From contig OY288250.1 of the NCBI GenBank assembly GCA_958450325.1, positions 47,280,683 through 47,344,682 on the forward strand: 64,000 bases of DNA. The letters are read 5' to 3'. The stretch is from Agrostemma githago. Lineage: Eukaryota > Streptophyta > Magnoliopsida > Caryophyllales > Caryophyllaceae. The notes beneath the pieces are model-generated. The model ran no database searches. It had not been told where the DNA came from and saw only the letters and a list, made by a program, of their open reading frames with translations. This document shows, piece by piece, positions 21,368 through 33,929 of the stretch. The position numbers were made by a program, and so were the translations under genes. Position 1 is the stretch's first letter. Each line of letters opens with the position of its first letter.

Positions 21368-23006
21368 GGATTCGTCGTGTATCCTAACCGATCAATAAAT
21401 AAACCGGCTAATCCTAACTAGGGTAGCTAGGGTAAGTCGGGTCGAATCCACTGGGACGGTAAGAGGCGTCTAGACTAAGGTCACCTAAAAACGAGACTAA
21501 GTCAACGGACTAAGCTAAACTAAACAATGATAAGAGGGGGAGGAAACTAGACTAAGACTAAGGTGACGATGAAAACAAACAAGGAAGACGGGCTAGGATT
21601 AGGTCGGGGTCAAAGGGGCAACGGAATGGTCGAGGGAGAACTAGAGTGAAGGGAGTAGTAGGGTAATCTAGGTGAGGTCCGGGCTCTCGCTACGTAGACC
21701 GACCTAGAGGTTTCACCTAAAACCCACCTCGGCGACACACATGACAAACGGGGTTACTAGCGCGCCATAGTGGCCTAGGTCGCATCCGGGCTCTCGCTAC
21801 TTAGACCGACCTAGGGGTCGTCCTCACCGGGCTCTTGCTACGTAGTGAGGGAACCGAACCCACAAACAAACTATCACCCACAAGAGAAAGGCAAGAAAAA
21901 CAAGCATATGCACATACTAGTCATTCAAGCATTTCAACAAACATGTGATATGCATCAAACCAAGAGGAAACCCAAATCTTCCACCAACATCTCCAACAAT
22001 CCCTTAATCATCCAATTAACACCCTAATCACCTTACTAACCCTAGCAAGAACACTACTCTAACATAATCAAACTAATACTAACAAGAACAAGAGGAATCA
22101 TCATAAGAAACAAAACATACATAAACAAACTCAATCAAACTAATAAGAACAAGAACAAACAATAATAAAGATTCAAGCTTGGATGAATAAAACAAGATTA
22201 AAGAGAAGGAAAAGGAGATTATACCATACTAGAGGAAGAAAGGAGGAATCAAAACTTTTATAAAAGAGAAAACCCAAAATAATCATCCAAGGTTGTCAAG
22301 CTTGGTGGAGATCTTCAAGAATTCACTTAATAAAAGGGCTAATGTAGAATTAACAACTAATTACCGACTAATCTACACTAATCTAATCTAATCTAACCTA
22401 AAGTAGTCTAGGGTTTTGTGGGAAGTGTCTAACATAACATAAGAATACAAGAGGATGAGTATTTATAGGGTTACAATAACAAGGGAGAAGAAAACAAGAG
22501 GACACGGGCTGCAGCACCCCCATCCCGACCGAGACGGCCCCATCTCGGCCGGGAAGGGCTGGTCCCGACCGAGACAAGGTTGGTCTCGGCTGAGACGGCT
22601 CTTCACAGCAGCCTCCTTAAACGTGCACCTCTTCCCGTCCGAGATGACACTTGGTCTCGGTCGGGAAGGCTCTGTAGGCCTCCAATATGCTCTCTATGGT
22701 CCGTCCTTGCTTCTCATGGGCTTCTCACCGAATCTCGGGTCTCGGGATCGAGTCTAAGAGGCTCGGGATTGGGTACCAAAGTGTCGGGGTCGATTCTAAG
22801 GCATCGAGTGATCGTTCCTTCACTTCGTTGGCTCCAAAAGTGTATGTATCGAGTCGGATTCGCTCCAACTCTTCATGATCGGCCTCGGGAACCTGAAACG
22901 AACTAAAAGAAGCATAAGAAGCCCATAAATCGCTCCCAAGGAGCGATTCCACAAGGAAAATGGGACCAAAATACTACAAAATAGGCACTACAAACTACAC
23001 TTATCA
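21368..23006 (-). repeat. Family-D LTR, copy 2 (3' LTR of the main D element)
   Basis: It is nearly identical to 61193-62835, and ends CTACACTTATCA before ACTCCCCCACACTT (PPT, 23007-23020). Its outermost 9 or 10 bp are lost: TGACGGCAA replaces TGATGGGTG, probably the deletion junction with the neighbouring fragment. The TATA box on minus is at 22459-22467. Confidence 0.85.
22459..22669 (-). promoter_or_regulatory. TATA box and dyads, D LTR copy 2
   Basis: The dyads here are mixed TCCCG/TCTCG half-sites: TCCCGACCGAGA, TCTCGGCCGGGA, TCTCGGCTGAGA, TCCCGTCCGAGA and TCTCGGTCGGGA (22521-22669), all upstream of the minus-strand TATAAATAC. Confidence 0.8.
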
Positions 23007-24064
23007 ACTCCCCCACACTTAACCCTTACTCGCCCTCGAGTAAGCACATACTAACTACTAAACTATCCGAGCAGGTATTAGCGCACCCTACGCCCTTTCA
23101 ACTCACGCGAGTACACTTAGAGGACAAGTGCACTCCGCAAGGCAAGTGGGGTCTTGCGACAAAACTGTGGATGCAACCGGACACAACACACATAGACAAA
23201 CAAACACACAAACAAGCAAACAAACCAACACAAGGTTGCACCCAAAGGAAAACAAATACCGCTTCCCTCTAAAAGCGGTGAAAGGACATCGGTTTAGGAC
23301 TCAAGGCAAGTGACAACGTTCCCAAGCTAGAAATACAAACCAAGGTGAACTAAACCCTAATAGTATGACGATAAAGCAACAAAAACGTTGGTAACTTACC
23401 TCGATTCCTCCTAACTTTCTAAAAACGTACTACGGGACAATCGGCGGAGTGGAAAGTGATGAACCACGGTGTTAGTCGACACTGTAGGTAAGTGAGACCC
23501 CGTCCCCTTTAGCGATGAGCCAAGAGGGTCGTCCCATGCCCAAAACCGCCTAACTAGTCCATGTAAAAAGGTGGAAATATTGCAAAATGAGGGAAGACCG
23601 ACTAATGCCGCTATCATCCTTCCTAGGGGCTCGGTCCTTTGGTAGGCTCTTCACGGCAAAAGTCGGAAAAAGGCTTATTTTTGTGGGGTTAGGATCTTTT
23701 TTTGTGAGACGATTTTCTTTTGGCATTTTTCTTTCTTCAGCATTTTTGCTTTGTTTGTTGCCATGCCACTTCTTTTTCTTCTTTTCTATTATCTTTTTGG
23801 CTTTTGTGCCTTTTCTTTTTCTTCATTCTTTTCTTTCTTTCATTTTCTTTTCTTTGCCCTTTTGGCTTGATTTGGCTTTTCTTTGTGCAACAAGAAAGAG
23901 AGAATTCAACAAATTGCAATTTATTGTGTGGATATGTGTAGGAGGTAGGGTAATGGGAGAGTCGGGACGACGCCTTCCCTTCAAACCCACAAAAAAAGGG
24001 AGAACTTGGACTAATCAAACGATCCTAGACACGGTCACCTAAGGGACGAGACTCGGTAACCAAG
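23007..24064 (-). other. D interior, 3' noncoding part (adjoins 3' LTR)
   Basis: The polypurine tract is at 23007-23020 (minus AAGTGTGGGGGAGT), preceded on minus by the GAGGGCGAGTAAGGGTT context of Athila 3' ends. The rest is noncoding, with a T-rich tract on plus at 23690-23885. The 151-codon plus frame (23587-24042) is hydrophobic low complexity on the antisense strand, repeated in all D copies. I do not call it a gene. It ends at the A target CCAAG (24060-24064). Confidence 0.7.
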
Positions 24065-25136
24065 TGTAACACCCCCATTTACCCAGGAGCCTTAACAAGA
24101 CATTCCCGAGTAAATAAAGGTGTTACCATCTCGGTTTCCCGAGGTAGTAGCTCATTACAATACAATATGGAATGCCGAACCGGTCATATGATTTAAACAT
24201 TACAACTCTTTAATTATTACGACTCTAGTTATACATCGGAAGCTGCATATTCTATAAAAACGGGAATGCCTATGCATTCATCCGTGCTACATCTGGACTC
24301 ATAAGTCGTGCTCACCCCAATCCCGTACATGCATCCCCGCATCCAAACACATCACGATATACATAACCTGCATTATAGACTGCTCCCCAATTATCGGAAA
24401 TATCAATTGGATCAGCACAGACACGTTAGACATACACACAAGATCAGTTTACGATAATTAAATAACATTAGTACAACCAACATCACAACATCAGTATCAA
24501 TATCAATATCAATATCATTATCATCATCATAATCATCATCATCATCATCATCATCATCCTCCCTATTATCACTATCGTGACCGCAGTCACGCCCCGTCAG
24601 TCCGAGTGTGCACACCCCTCCTAAGCTCTCCTAGGAGGAAACATCAGGGAAGGTCTCGAGATCAACCGGGCCTAGCTAGTCCTAGCTAGCTTCTCTCAGT
24701 CGGCACACAACCGCAATATCAATAGGCACACAGCCTCAATATCAATAGGCACACAGCCGAAATCTCAATAGGCACACAGCCGCAATCTCAATATAACCAT
24801 TATACCAATACATATCATACAAAATGCATACATACAACTTAAACTGAGTAAGGATAACCTTACCTAGTTAGCAGGTCACCACCGCGTCGTTAGTACAATT
24901 CACCACGGAGATTCTAGCAAGTCTGATCCTCGTAAAGTATTATATATTTAAATTAATATCGATCCTAATGTAATTAAATTATAAAAGAAACTGATACCGA
25001 CCTAACTAGTTCATCAAGCGAAACCGACCCGACCTAACTAAACTATAAAATGAAACCGACATCTAGTCGTGACACAAACCGCTTCCCGGCGTCTTGCTCT
25101 CGAACGGCTACTAATCAACAATAGTACACGACGACG

Positions 25137-25174
<38 letters not shown>

Positions 25175-25983
25175 CTAACAAATCTGACACTATAACCATA
25201 ATATTGACTCCTCACTAATAAACTAATTAATTAATTAATTAAACTAATAAACTAATTAAACAATACACCACCCTACCATAATTATACTACGTCACAACAG
25301 TCACACACACTCACGCCCACAACAAACTCACAACCTTACGCACCTTACGCAGTTACGCACACGACAGACTACCACACCCGACACTAACAACAATACCCTG
25401 ACCCAACAATACAACCCAACAACAACACGGCATCCCCGATCCTATCCTTATTATGGTCATGGCCCTTCTAATATGACATCGGAATACAAATAATTACAAC
25501 CCTAAAATAGAAAGGACAACGTAATATACATACAGTTGGTTCGTAGAGAACAAGGGCGGCAAAAACGGAAGAGGATGGGAGATGGCGGCGGTTGATGGTG
25601 GTTCACAGATGGCATGGACGATCATACTTGGAGGTTGTCGATGGTGGCGGTGATCTTAGGAAGAACGAACAATTTCCAAGGGGAAAGGAGGAGGTGGAAG
25701 AGGTTACCATGGATTTGGATTAAAGAAGGAGAAGAAGTTGCAGAGGGTGATATGAGGGAAGTGCGGCGAAAGGTTAATGAAAGGGAATTCAAGAGGGTTA
25801 TAACTTATACGTATAACTTACATTATAACATGAATTTCCTTATTCTTTTCCCTTTTTTTTTTGTCTCGGGTTTAAATGGGTTACGGGTTTATTTGCTCGA
25901 GTTTGACTTAAGGTTAGACTTGTTCTACCGTCCTGATACATCTTGACTTATGGTTTGACTTATTAGAAAATACGAGTGTTACA
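24065..25983 (-). repeat. 3' LTR of element A
   Basis: TGTAACACCC...GAGTGTTACA. It contains the 25-bp GGCACACAGCCGCAATATC repeats (about 24706-24800), an (ATC)n tract (24518-24560) and a (TA)n tract (25143-25173). The poly-Asp frame 24412-24615 is a microsatellite translation. Confidence 0.95.
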
Positions 25984-26460
25984 ATCTACCCTCCTAATAA
26001 GGAACTTCGTCCCGAAGTTCACCCCCCGCTACAGAATGACTAACTATACCAACCTGACCCATTATCTGATCGATTTACCAATGATTAAACTAACCTTAGT
26101 AATGTAACTTGTGTCAGCAGAATGGAGTATTACAGTCTACCCACCTTACAAGGAACTTCGTCCCGAAGTTCATGATCCAACAACCATCCCATAACTATCT
26201 GACACCTTGTACGATTTACACTGTTCGAGTACATCACCTGACTCATCAAATAACTAATTGTTGTACGTGTCCCATGTACTACTAACTAATAGTGTACACG
26301 CACTTAAGATTAATGACAACAATTCTAACTTATTAGATTAATGACAACAATTCCAACTTATTAGACAATGACTTACACGGTTACTAAGCAAACATACAAT
26401 AGGAAAACACAGGGTACAACATCCTACCCTCCTTATAATGAACTTCGTCCCGAAGTTCAC
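25984..26460 (-). repeat. Triplicated palindrome-PPT-LTR edge of element A
   Basis: The 19-mer GAACTTCGTCCCGAAGTTC occurs at 26002-26020, 26153-26171 and 26440-26458. On minus each is followed by a purine run (AGGAGGGTAGA, AAGGTGGGTAGA, AAGGAGGGTAGGA) and then a TGTAA-like start. Only the first is the functional junction with the LTR at 25983. Confidence 0.75.
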
Positions 26461-29400
26461 AAATTCTATACTCATGCTACCCAACACATCTTATAAATGC
26501 CAACACTATCTTGATATTAACGAGATCAGTCTTTTCCCAACCCTAGTATATAACACGCTACTAAATTATCATAGGACACCCCTGTAAACTTTTCAAACAA
26601 ATGTACTTATAGCCCTGACCAGGGCTAAGTTAAAAGTCGGTAATATCTGCCATCGAGTCATGCGATTCATCATAAGAATTTCAACATATTTCTCATATAC
26701 ATAGTATCACTTGGTCATTTCCCGACCTCCAAATCTCTTGGCATCATGCCTAACATAGAAGCTCATTCATGTATCATCTAGATTTGTCAACTTACCTACC
26801 CCTCAACTGGTCGCGAGGCGTTCTATCCCCGCATTCATTCACGTTTCACAACATAAATTCTCTTTTCCCTCTGTTGGTATATTACTCTTATTTATATAGT
26901 TAGACTCATTAACCACCATTATTGGAACATTATAACAAGTTATTTAAATGACCATGTATCCTCATGACATCTCTTCATTATATCCCCCGACTTGGTTTTA
27001 TCGTTAAGACACGTACTCCCAATTTATATTATGATAACTTGTTAACACAGTTGTACCTTTAACAAATTCAGACACACATGCATACACATATATACTGAGA
27101 CAACGCATAAGCAGACAATATAATCGACACGGTAAGGCAACAACACAACTGAACACTTTTAGATGACCACGTTAACAACTTCAGACCTCGATCGAGACGT
27201 TTACAGGTGACATTTATTCATCGTAATTGCAACAACCGACCAGACAGTTCATTTATTATGTTTGCATCAGTTTCAAACTTAGACGTTAATATACAACTTA
27301 TGACCAACAAGAAACCCGTAGACATTATAAACATTTATTCCTCTAGGCATACATTAATCATCGACCAATACATAAGGACGAGAAACTCATCAAGGATGTA
27401 CAAAATTAAACGATCATTTGACTTGTTATTCACCGAACATGTCCAAATTCGTTACATTATTACCACCAAAATATGAAAATTGATGTCATGTTTAAGTGCA
27501 CATAAGTTGAGCACTCGGTTTGTTGTTTGACGACTTAACCTTTCTTGACCTCTCAATGAAACGACTCCCACTTATTATTGAATATGTGTACCGATGATCT
27601 TTACCACATAAACAACTTATGACCATGACAAATTTATCAAACAACAACACAGCTGATCCGTAAGATCCACGTTAAGACAATTATGTAACACAAACCAGTA
27701 TGACCTCTCGTGACCCGAATTTACTCAGAATTCATCATTAATATATAAGTCTAACTCTATTGCATCATACGATAAGGTAGACATTTTCAAATTAGTGCAT
27801 TCACTTGAAGAAGACGAAACAATGGTCATTCAGTTGACTTAGACACGTTTTCAGAACATTGCCGTCATGATAGAAAATCATAATTAAATCATTATAACTC
27901 AAAACAGTGTAAGACCAATAGGGTTAGATTCGAAACATAACCCTCTACAACTTTCGAGTCAAAACTATTTTCAAATTCCAAACGTAACGGTGATTTGTAA
28001 AATCATTTTCATGAAGTGACAGCTTTTGACCTTGAAAAAGTTTCAACTGGTAAAACGAATTTAAAATCATATTTTTGAGCAAAACCAAGTTCCAACATTA
28101 AGCAAACTCTTCAAAGTGACCTCGATAAAAGTTCCTAATGCTAATTTAATCTCTAAGTAAGGTTTATAATTGAAGACTTAACCACTAGCAAATAGGTTGA
28201 AGTACTTGGATTTAGATCCTAAAATTTTACACAAAATAATTAGACTTAAAAATAAATGTGGTCTCTTTTCGAACTTTGTGAAATAGCAACGTAAACAGGT
28301 GGAACAATTGAGTAACACATCGGTTAACAAACATGTTTGTTTAGGCCATCAAACCAGAACTTAGTAAACACATTATTCAGGTTACATGAAGTGCAGTAAA
28401 TGTGTATGTCATTAACCCAACACATTTTTTTTAGATACTCATTTAAACTTTCAAGAATAGAAATCAACAACAATGTACGACTCGGAACCTATCACATTGA
28501 CAGAGAAGCATATAAACTCATAATGAAACGCAAATATTAGTGTGTCCTTGACAGAAATTGACATTAATGAATACGACACCACATATATTTATATCATTTA
28601 AATAAAACATTGTACTCAAATTCGAGCAATAAACAGATTTTGAGTTCACACTTTATCTTGTAAATCACACATTGTATTAATCAGGGCGAAATAGAAACGA
28701 CGCATATATATAAATGTATACATTGTTGCTCCCTATAATACAAACAAATCGACATAATTTCAGATACCACATATGCTTTCAAGAACCGATTAATAGACAA
28801 GTTCATTTACGCCATTATCAGAGAAGGATGAGGATCAAAAGAACTTCTCAGATCGATATAAAGCAAATAACTCACATTAACTCAAAACGGATCTCAAGTA
28901 TTCGTACATTGTTCGACTATTAGTCTCATTAACTCGTACTTGATTCACATGCGACAAAGCTCCATCAACACGTCACGACACCATTAAACTTCTAGATACC
29001 GATCCTTGTTAACATGAAGGCAGCTTGTACATTACATTGGAGAGGAAACATATAATACTCGAAACAGAATGCAAGTATCCAGCTACTTTTGAATAACATT
29101 CACATTACAACACACTTAAACCACGTAAGTTATCGACCCTCTTGACATATCACGATATGTATACCATCACCAAGTATTAACCTCCCTTGACATATTAGGT
29201 GAGATGACTGCAGTATATTATTTCTATTAGATAGACACAGATTACCACAAACTCGACTAATTAAACTCATTTATCGCTTACGACACTACTACTTCCAAAC
29301 CCCCAGGTGATGTATCCTACATTACTACCTAACCCGTGCTATAACCCTTCTCCCACTCAAGAATGATCAAAACATACCTTCACCCTACCTACTGTAACAT

Positions 29401-29738
29401 ATAGCTCATAACGCCACGTACTAATGATTATATCATGCTAATACCGTAATTACGTACTAGTCACAGGTCAGCTTATGTTGCTCACAACATCATACGCATC
29501 AAACCGAGCAATAAGTTACCACAGGCAGTCATCACGAAACAATCATTGCCTCACAACGTATCCCTTCCTATCGTACCCCATCTCATTTCTCACATGCGGT
29601 TACCGGGTCAAGACCAGGAGGGCCGGAGGTGGTATAAGGACGTCTCCTCAACCGAATTTTAAAGGGGCTCCTGATGGCCATCATCGGGGTTCATTTTATT
29701 TTTCCTAGGTTCATTTATTTTAGGCTCCAGAATCGTTC
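26461..29738 (-). other. Element A interior without coding capacity
   Basis: About 3.3 kb of AT-rich sequence with stops in all frames; the longest frames (27207-27476, 28714-28923) show no family features. It may be a degenerated or replacement interior as in large non-autonomous elements. 29600-29738 is the leader next to the PBS. Confidence 0.6.
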
Positions 29739-29750
29739 GCTCTGATACCA
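29739..29750 (-). other. Primer-binding site of element A (tRNA-iMet type)
   Basis: GCTCTGATACCA on plus is TGGTATCAGAGC on minus, three bases from the 5' LTR edge at 29754. It sets the orientation of A as minus. Confidence 0.9.
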
Positions 29751-30202
29751 CTTTGTAACACCCCCATTTACCCAGAAGCCTTAACAAGACATTCCCGAGT
29801 AAATAAAGGTGTTACCATCTCGGTTTCCCGAGGTAGTAGCTCATTACAATACAATATGGAATGCCGAACCGGTCATATGATTTAAACATTACAACTCTTT
29901 AATTATTACGACTCTAGTTATACATCGGAAGCTGCATATTCTATAAAAACGGGAATGCCTATGCATTCATCCGTGCTACATCTGGACTCATAAGTCGTGC
30001 TCACCCCAATCCCGTACATGCATCCCCGCATCCAAACACATCACGATATACATAACCTGCATTATAGACTGCTCCCCAATTATCGGAAATATCAATTGGA
30101 TCATCACAGACACGTTAGACATACACACAAGATCAGTTTACGATAATTAAATAACATTAGTACAACCAATATCACAACATCAGTATCAATGTCAATATCA
30201 AT

Positions 30203-30254
<52 letters not shown>

Positions 30255-30825
30255 CTATTATCACTATCGCGACCGAAGTCACGCCCCGTCAGTCCGAGTG
30301 TGCACACCCCTCCTAAGCTCTCCTAGGAGGAAACATCAGGGAAGGTCCCGAGATCAACCGGGCCTAGCTAGTCCTAGCTAGCTTCTCTCAGTCGGCACAC
30401 AGCCGCAATATCAATAGGCACACAGCCTCAATATCAATAGGCACACAGCCGAAATCTCAATATGCACACAGCCGCAATCTCAATATAACCATTATACCAA
30501 TACATATCATACAAAATGCATACATACAACGTAAACTGAGTAAGGATAACCTTACCTAGTTAGCAGGTCACCACCGCGTCGTTAGTACAATTCACCACGG
30601 AGATTCTAGCAAGTCCGATCCTCCTAAAGTATTATATATTTAAATTAATATCGATCCTAATGTAATTAAATTATAAAGGAAACTGATACCAACCTAACTA
30701 GTTCATCAAGCGAAACCGACCCGACCTAACTAAACTATAAAATGAAACCGACATCTAGTCGTGACACAAACCGCTTCCCGGCGTCTTGCTCTCGAACGGC
30801 TACTAATCAACAATAGTACACGACG

Positions 30826-30875
<50 letters not shown>

Positions 30876-32393
30876 CAAATCTGACACTATAACCATAATA
30901 TTGACTCCTCACTAATAAATAAATAAAGTAATTAATTAAACTAATAAACTAATTAAACAATGCACCACCCTACCATAATTATACTACGTCACAACAGTCA
31001 CACACACTCACGCCCACAACAAACTCACAACCTTACGCACCTTACGCAGTTACGCACAGGACAGACTACCACACCCGACACTAACAACAATACCCTGACC
31101 CAATAATACAACCCGACAACAACACGGCATCCCCGATCCTATCCTTATTATGGTCATGGCCCTTCTAATATGACATCGGAATACAAATAATTACAACCCT
31201 AAAATAGAAAGGACAACGTAATATACATACAGTTGGTTCGTAGAGAACAAGGGCGGCAAAAACGGAAGAGGATGGGAGATGGCGGCGGTTGATGGTGGTT
31301 CACAGATGGCATGGACGATCATACTTGGAGGTTGTCGATGGTGGCGGTGATCTTAGGAAGAACGAACAATTTCCAAGGGGAAAGGAGGAGGTGTGTGGAC
31401 ATGACGTAGGTCCACCCCGACGCGGCGAAGCGCGGGATTGGGTAGGCGAATGAATCTCGTGGTAAGATTGTTCTCGGGTTCGAAATTTAAGTCAAAATGG
31501 AGTCGCCACCGAATTTTATGGTTATTCGGAACCATACGAGCCCACTCTACGTCGTCATGGGCTACACACAAAGTAAGCCCACTTTGATTTCAGAGTTTAT
31601 GGGGCTCGTCCCTTTGCATTGCAATATCGATACCGTTTACACCGGCTTTCGTATATAGAATGACTCTCGTGCGCCAAGGGTTTCGGACATCCGGAAACCA
31701 AAAGTTCTGAGTAAGGGGTGAGAGTACGTGTTGGGAAGCCCACTAAGGACACCCAACCCCGCCCGCACATGGCGGCCTCTACTAAGACATCGTTCGTGTT
31801 CGTGTACGCGCTAGTAAAATAATTAAATGATATGCAAACAGCGTTTTCGGGCTAAGCATGTTAATTATTGATTTGCTACGTCATTTAATGCATCTTGATT
31901 CACGTCAAAGTGATTTAGCATGTGATGTTCATTTAAATAATTATATGGCAAACATCGAAAATAGAAAACTTGTAAATAAATTACAAATTACACGGGCGGA
32001 ATACAACCCGGAATTCACAATACAACGAGCAATAAAATAGAATAATCGAATAGGAAATGGTAGACGTTAACTAGAAACGGACCCGTATATAAACTAGACC
32101 GCGAAATGTGTAGATGGACTAACCCCGGTTAAATACACATTATGTTGTGTACTAAACGAAGGACGGAAACATGGGACTGTGGCGTATTGCTAGCCCGATC
32201 CCACATCCCGTAGTCTTGTCCCGACATATCACTACGAAGGAGATCGGTCAAAGTCGTTCTACGTGTCGTGATATGTGTGAGTTTTGAAAAAGGGAGAGTC
32301 ACGTAATTGTCTTTACACGTGATGACTAAAGTCGATAAAAAGACGAGGCTTGAAATGTGTGTCAAAGCCCTCGGTTATATGGGTTACAGGACC

Positions 32394-32500
32394 CACTCGA
32401 TCGAGTCGTGGTGTGACTCGGTCGAGTGCGTCTTTTACATAGCTACTGCCATTTTTTTGGGTGCTACTCGATCGAGTAGCATATGTACTCGGTCGAGTAG
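32394..32500 (-). promoter_or_regulatory. Dyad cluster i, B 3' LTR
   Basis: CACTCGATCGAGTC pairs with GACTCGGTCGAGTG (inverted, one difference). GCTACTCGATCGAGTAGC (perfect 18-bp palindrome) pairs with TACTCGGTCGAGTA. Confidence 0.85.
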
Positions 32501-33402
32501 CCCCTGTGCGAGTGATGACTCGTTTCGTTTTTTTTGGTTTAAAATCGACGGTCGGTCAAATTAAATACAAATATCGCACGATTTGAATTTAACTTGACCT
32601 GCGGTACTATAATCGTGTATATACGATTATAATACCGTTGTCGGGATTTTACGAAAGCGTTATTATTATATTAGAAATTTTGAATTAGTAACGAAATGTG
32701 TCCCTCTACGTCACGACATCGAAACTAACCCTTTCGGGTTATGTGATGTCGGTTTTTGTGTCAACGGGTTCCGTACCAATTATAGAAATGGGATTAAATA
32801 CGTTCGACTACGACCGATCACGGTCACGTCGCGCCCTTGAGTAAATTGGGGCGGGGCTCCTCGAAAGGGCTCCACCTCCGTCGTTGCTCGTAAAGGGATC
32901 AGACGGACCTTAGGTGATCATCGTAGTCCAACGTTTTCAAAACCGATTTTTAGTATTAATATATATATACGCGGCATTATTAATGTTAGTAATAAAATGA
33001 TGATACAAAAATAAAGATCCAAAAGTATAAAAAAAGTTAGTGTTAGTGTTACTACGATTATGATTACAATACAAAATACGATAAATAAATAAAAATGACG
33101 GAGCAATAGAGATAGAAATGGGGTTTAGGACACCCTCAACATACATGCTAGGTATAGGCCTCGGAAATGGACTCGTAAATAGCGACGGGACGCCGGAGTA
33201 TCGAGGATGTACGCGAGTTATGGTGTGTATGGGTGTGTGTGTGTGTATTACGTCGGTTTTTCGAGGGACGAAGGACTCGGTTTTTGTATGTATTGCTTAG
33301 GGTTGCTAAGGCTTGTAGTGTAGATGAAATAGGGTTGAAAGTAGGGTAAATCTGTAGGTAAAAACCCTTGGCAAAAGTTATGAAATGAATGGGAGTCGTG
33401 GG

Positions 33403-33546
33403 GTATTTATAGGCGTTACCCCACGACATAAGGACACTCGATCGAGTGGCCCTAGTGCACTCGATCGAGTGCCTTTGCAAACGGGCCAAACCCGGTTTTA
33501 AGACGCTCCACTCGACCGAGTGGGTCAATCCACTCGATCGAGTGGG
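33403..33546 (-). promoter_or_regulatory. TATA box and dyad cluster ii, B 3' LTR
   Basis: Minus TATAAATAC is at 33403-33411. Upstream are CACTCGATCGAGTG, GCACTCGATCGAGTGC, CCACTCGACCGAGTGG and CCACTCGATCGAGTGG, ending about 135 bp from the TATA box. Confidence 0.85.
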
Positions 33547-33929
33547 TCAAACAAATCGAGACAAATAAGGAAGAATTGATCTTGATTGTTTTGATTGATT
33601 TTTGAATTTGAATTTGTGCGCCAACTGAATTTGGCTGATTTATGAGACGGTTTCGTCTTTGACCGGGTTTTGACCCGGTCGCTAAAAGACGGGATTTATT
33701 TTTGGTACCGGTTTTGGCCCAAATTAGTCTTATTTGACTCGGAATGACCCACTGGGCCTGGATTTGAGGTCTGTTTTGTGAGATTTTTACTCCGTTAAAA
33801 GTCCATGTCGGATATTATTGATTCCGAGTCCAAATCCGAATATACCAAGTCACGTTTGCGTCCGATCATCATCGGGTGTTTTTCGGAGACTACCATAGAC
33901 ACGTGGCAGTCAAAATGCGGGTGTCTACA

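Larger units (their letters stand above)
31394..33929 (-). repeat. 3' LTR of element B
   Basis: TGTGGACATGACG...GCGGGTGTCTACA. It carries two dyad clusters (32394-32500 and 33434-33546) and a minus-strand TATA box at 33403-33411. The minus frame 31353-31571 and plus frames near 32307-32564 are unremarkable LTR readings. Confidence 0.95.

Noticed and set aside
23587..24042. Hydrophobic 151-codon ORF repeated in D copies as a membrane protein
   Set aside because: It is antisense to the element, in a pyrimidine-rich tract. Its sequence tracks T-rich DNA and has no conserved features beyond composition.
29739..29750. tRNA gene at the tRNA-like sequence
   Set aside because: Only the 12-bp primer-binding complement is present; no cloverleaf can be drawn. 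The same holds for 39838, 47825 and 61163.
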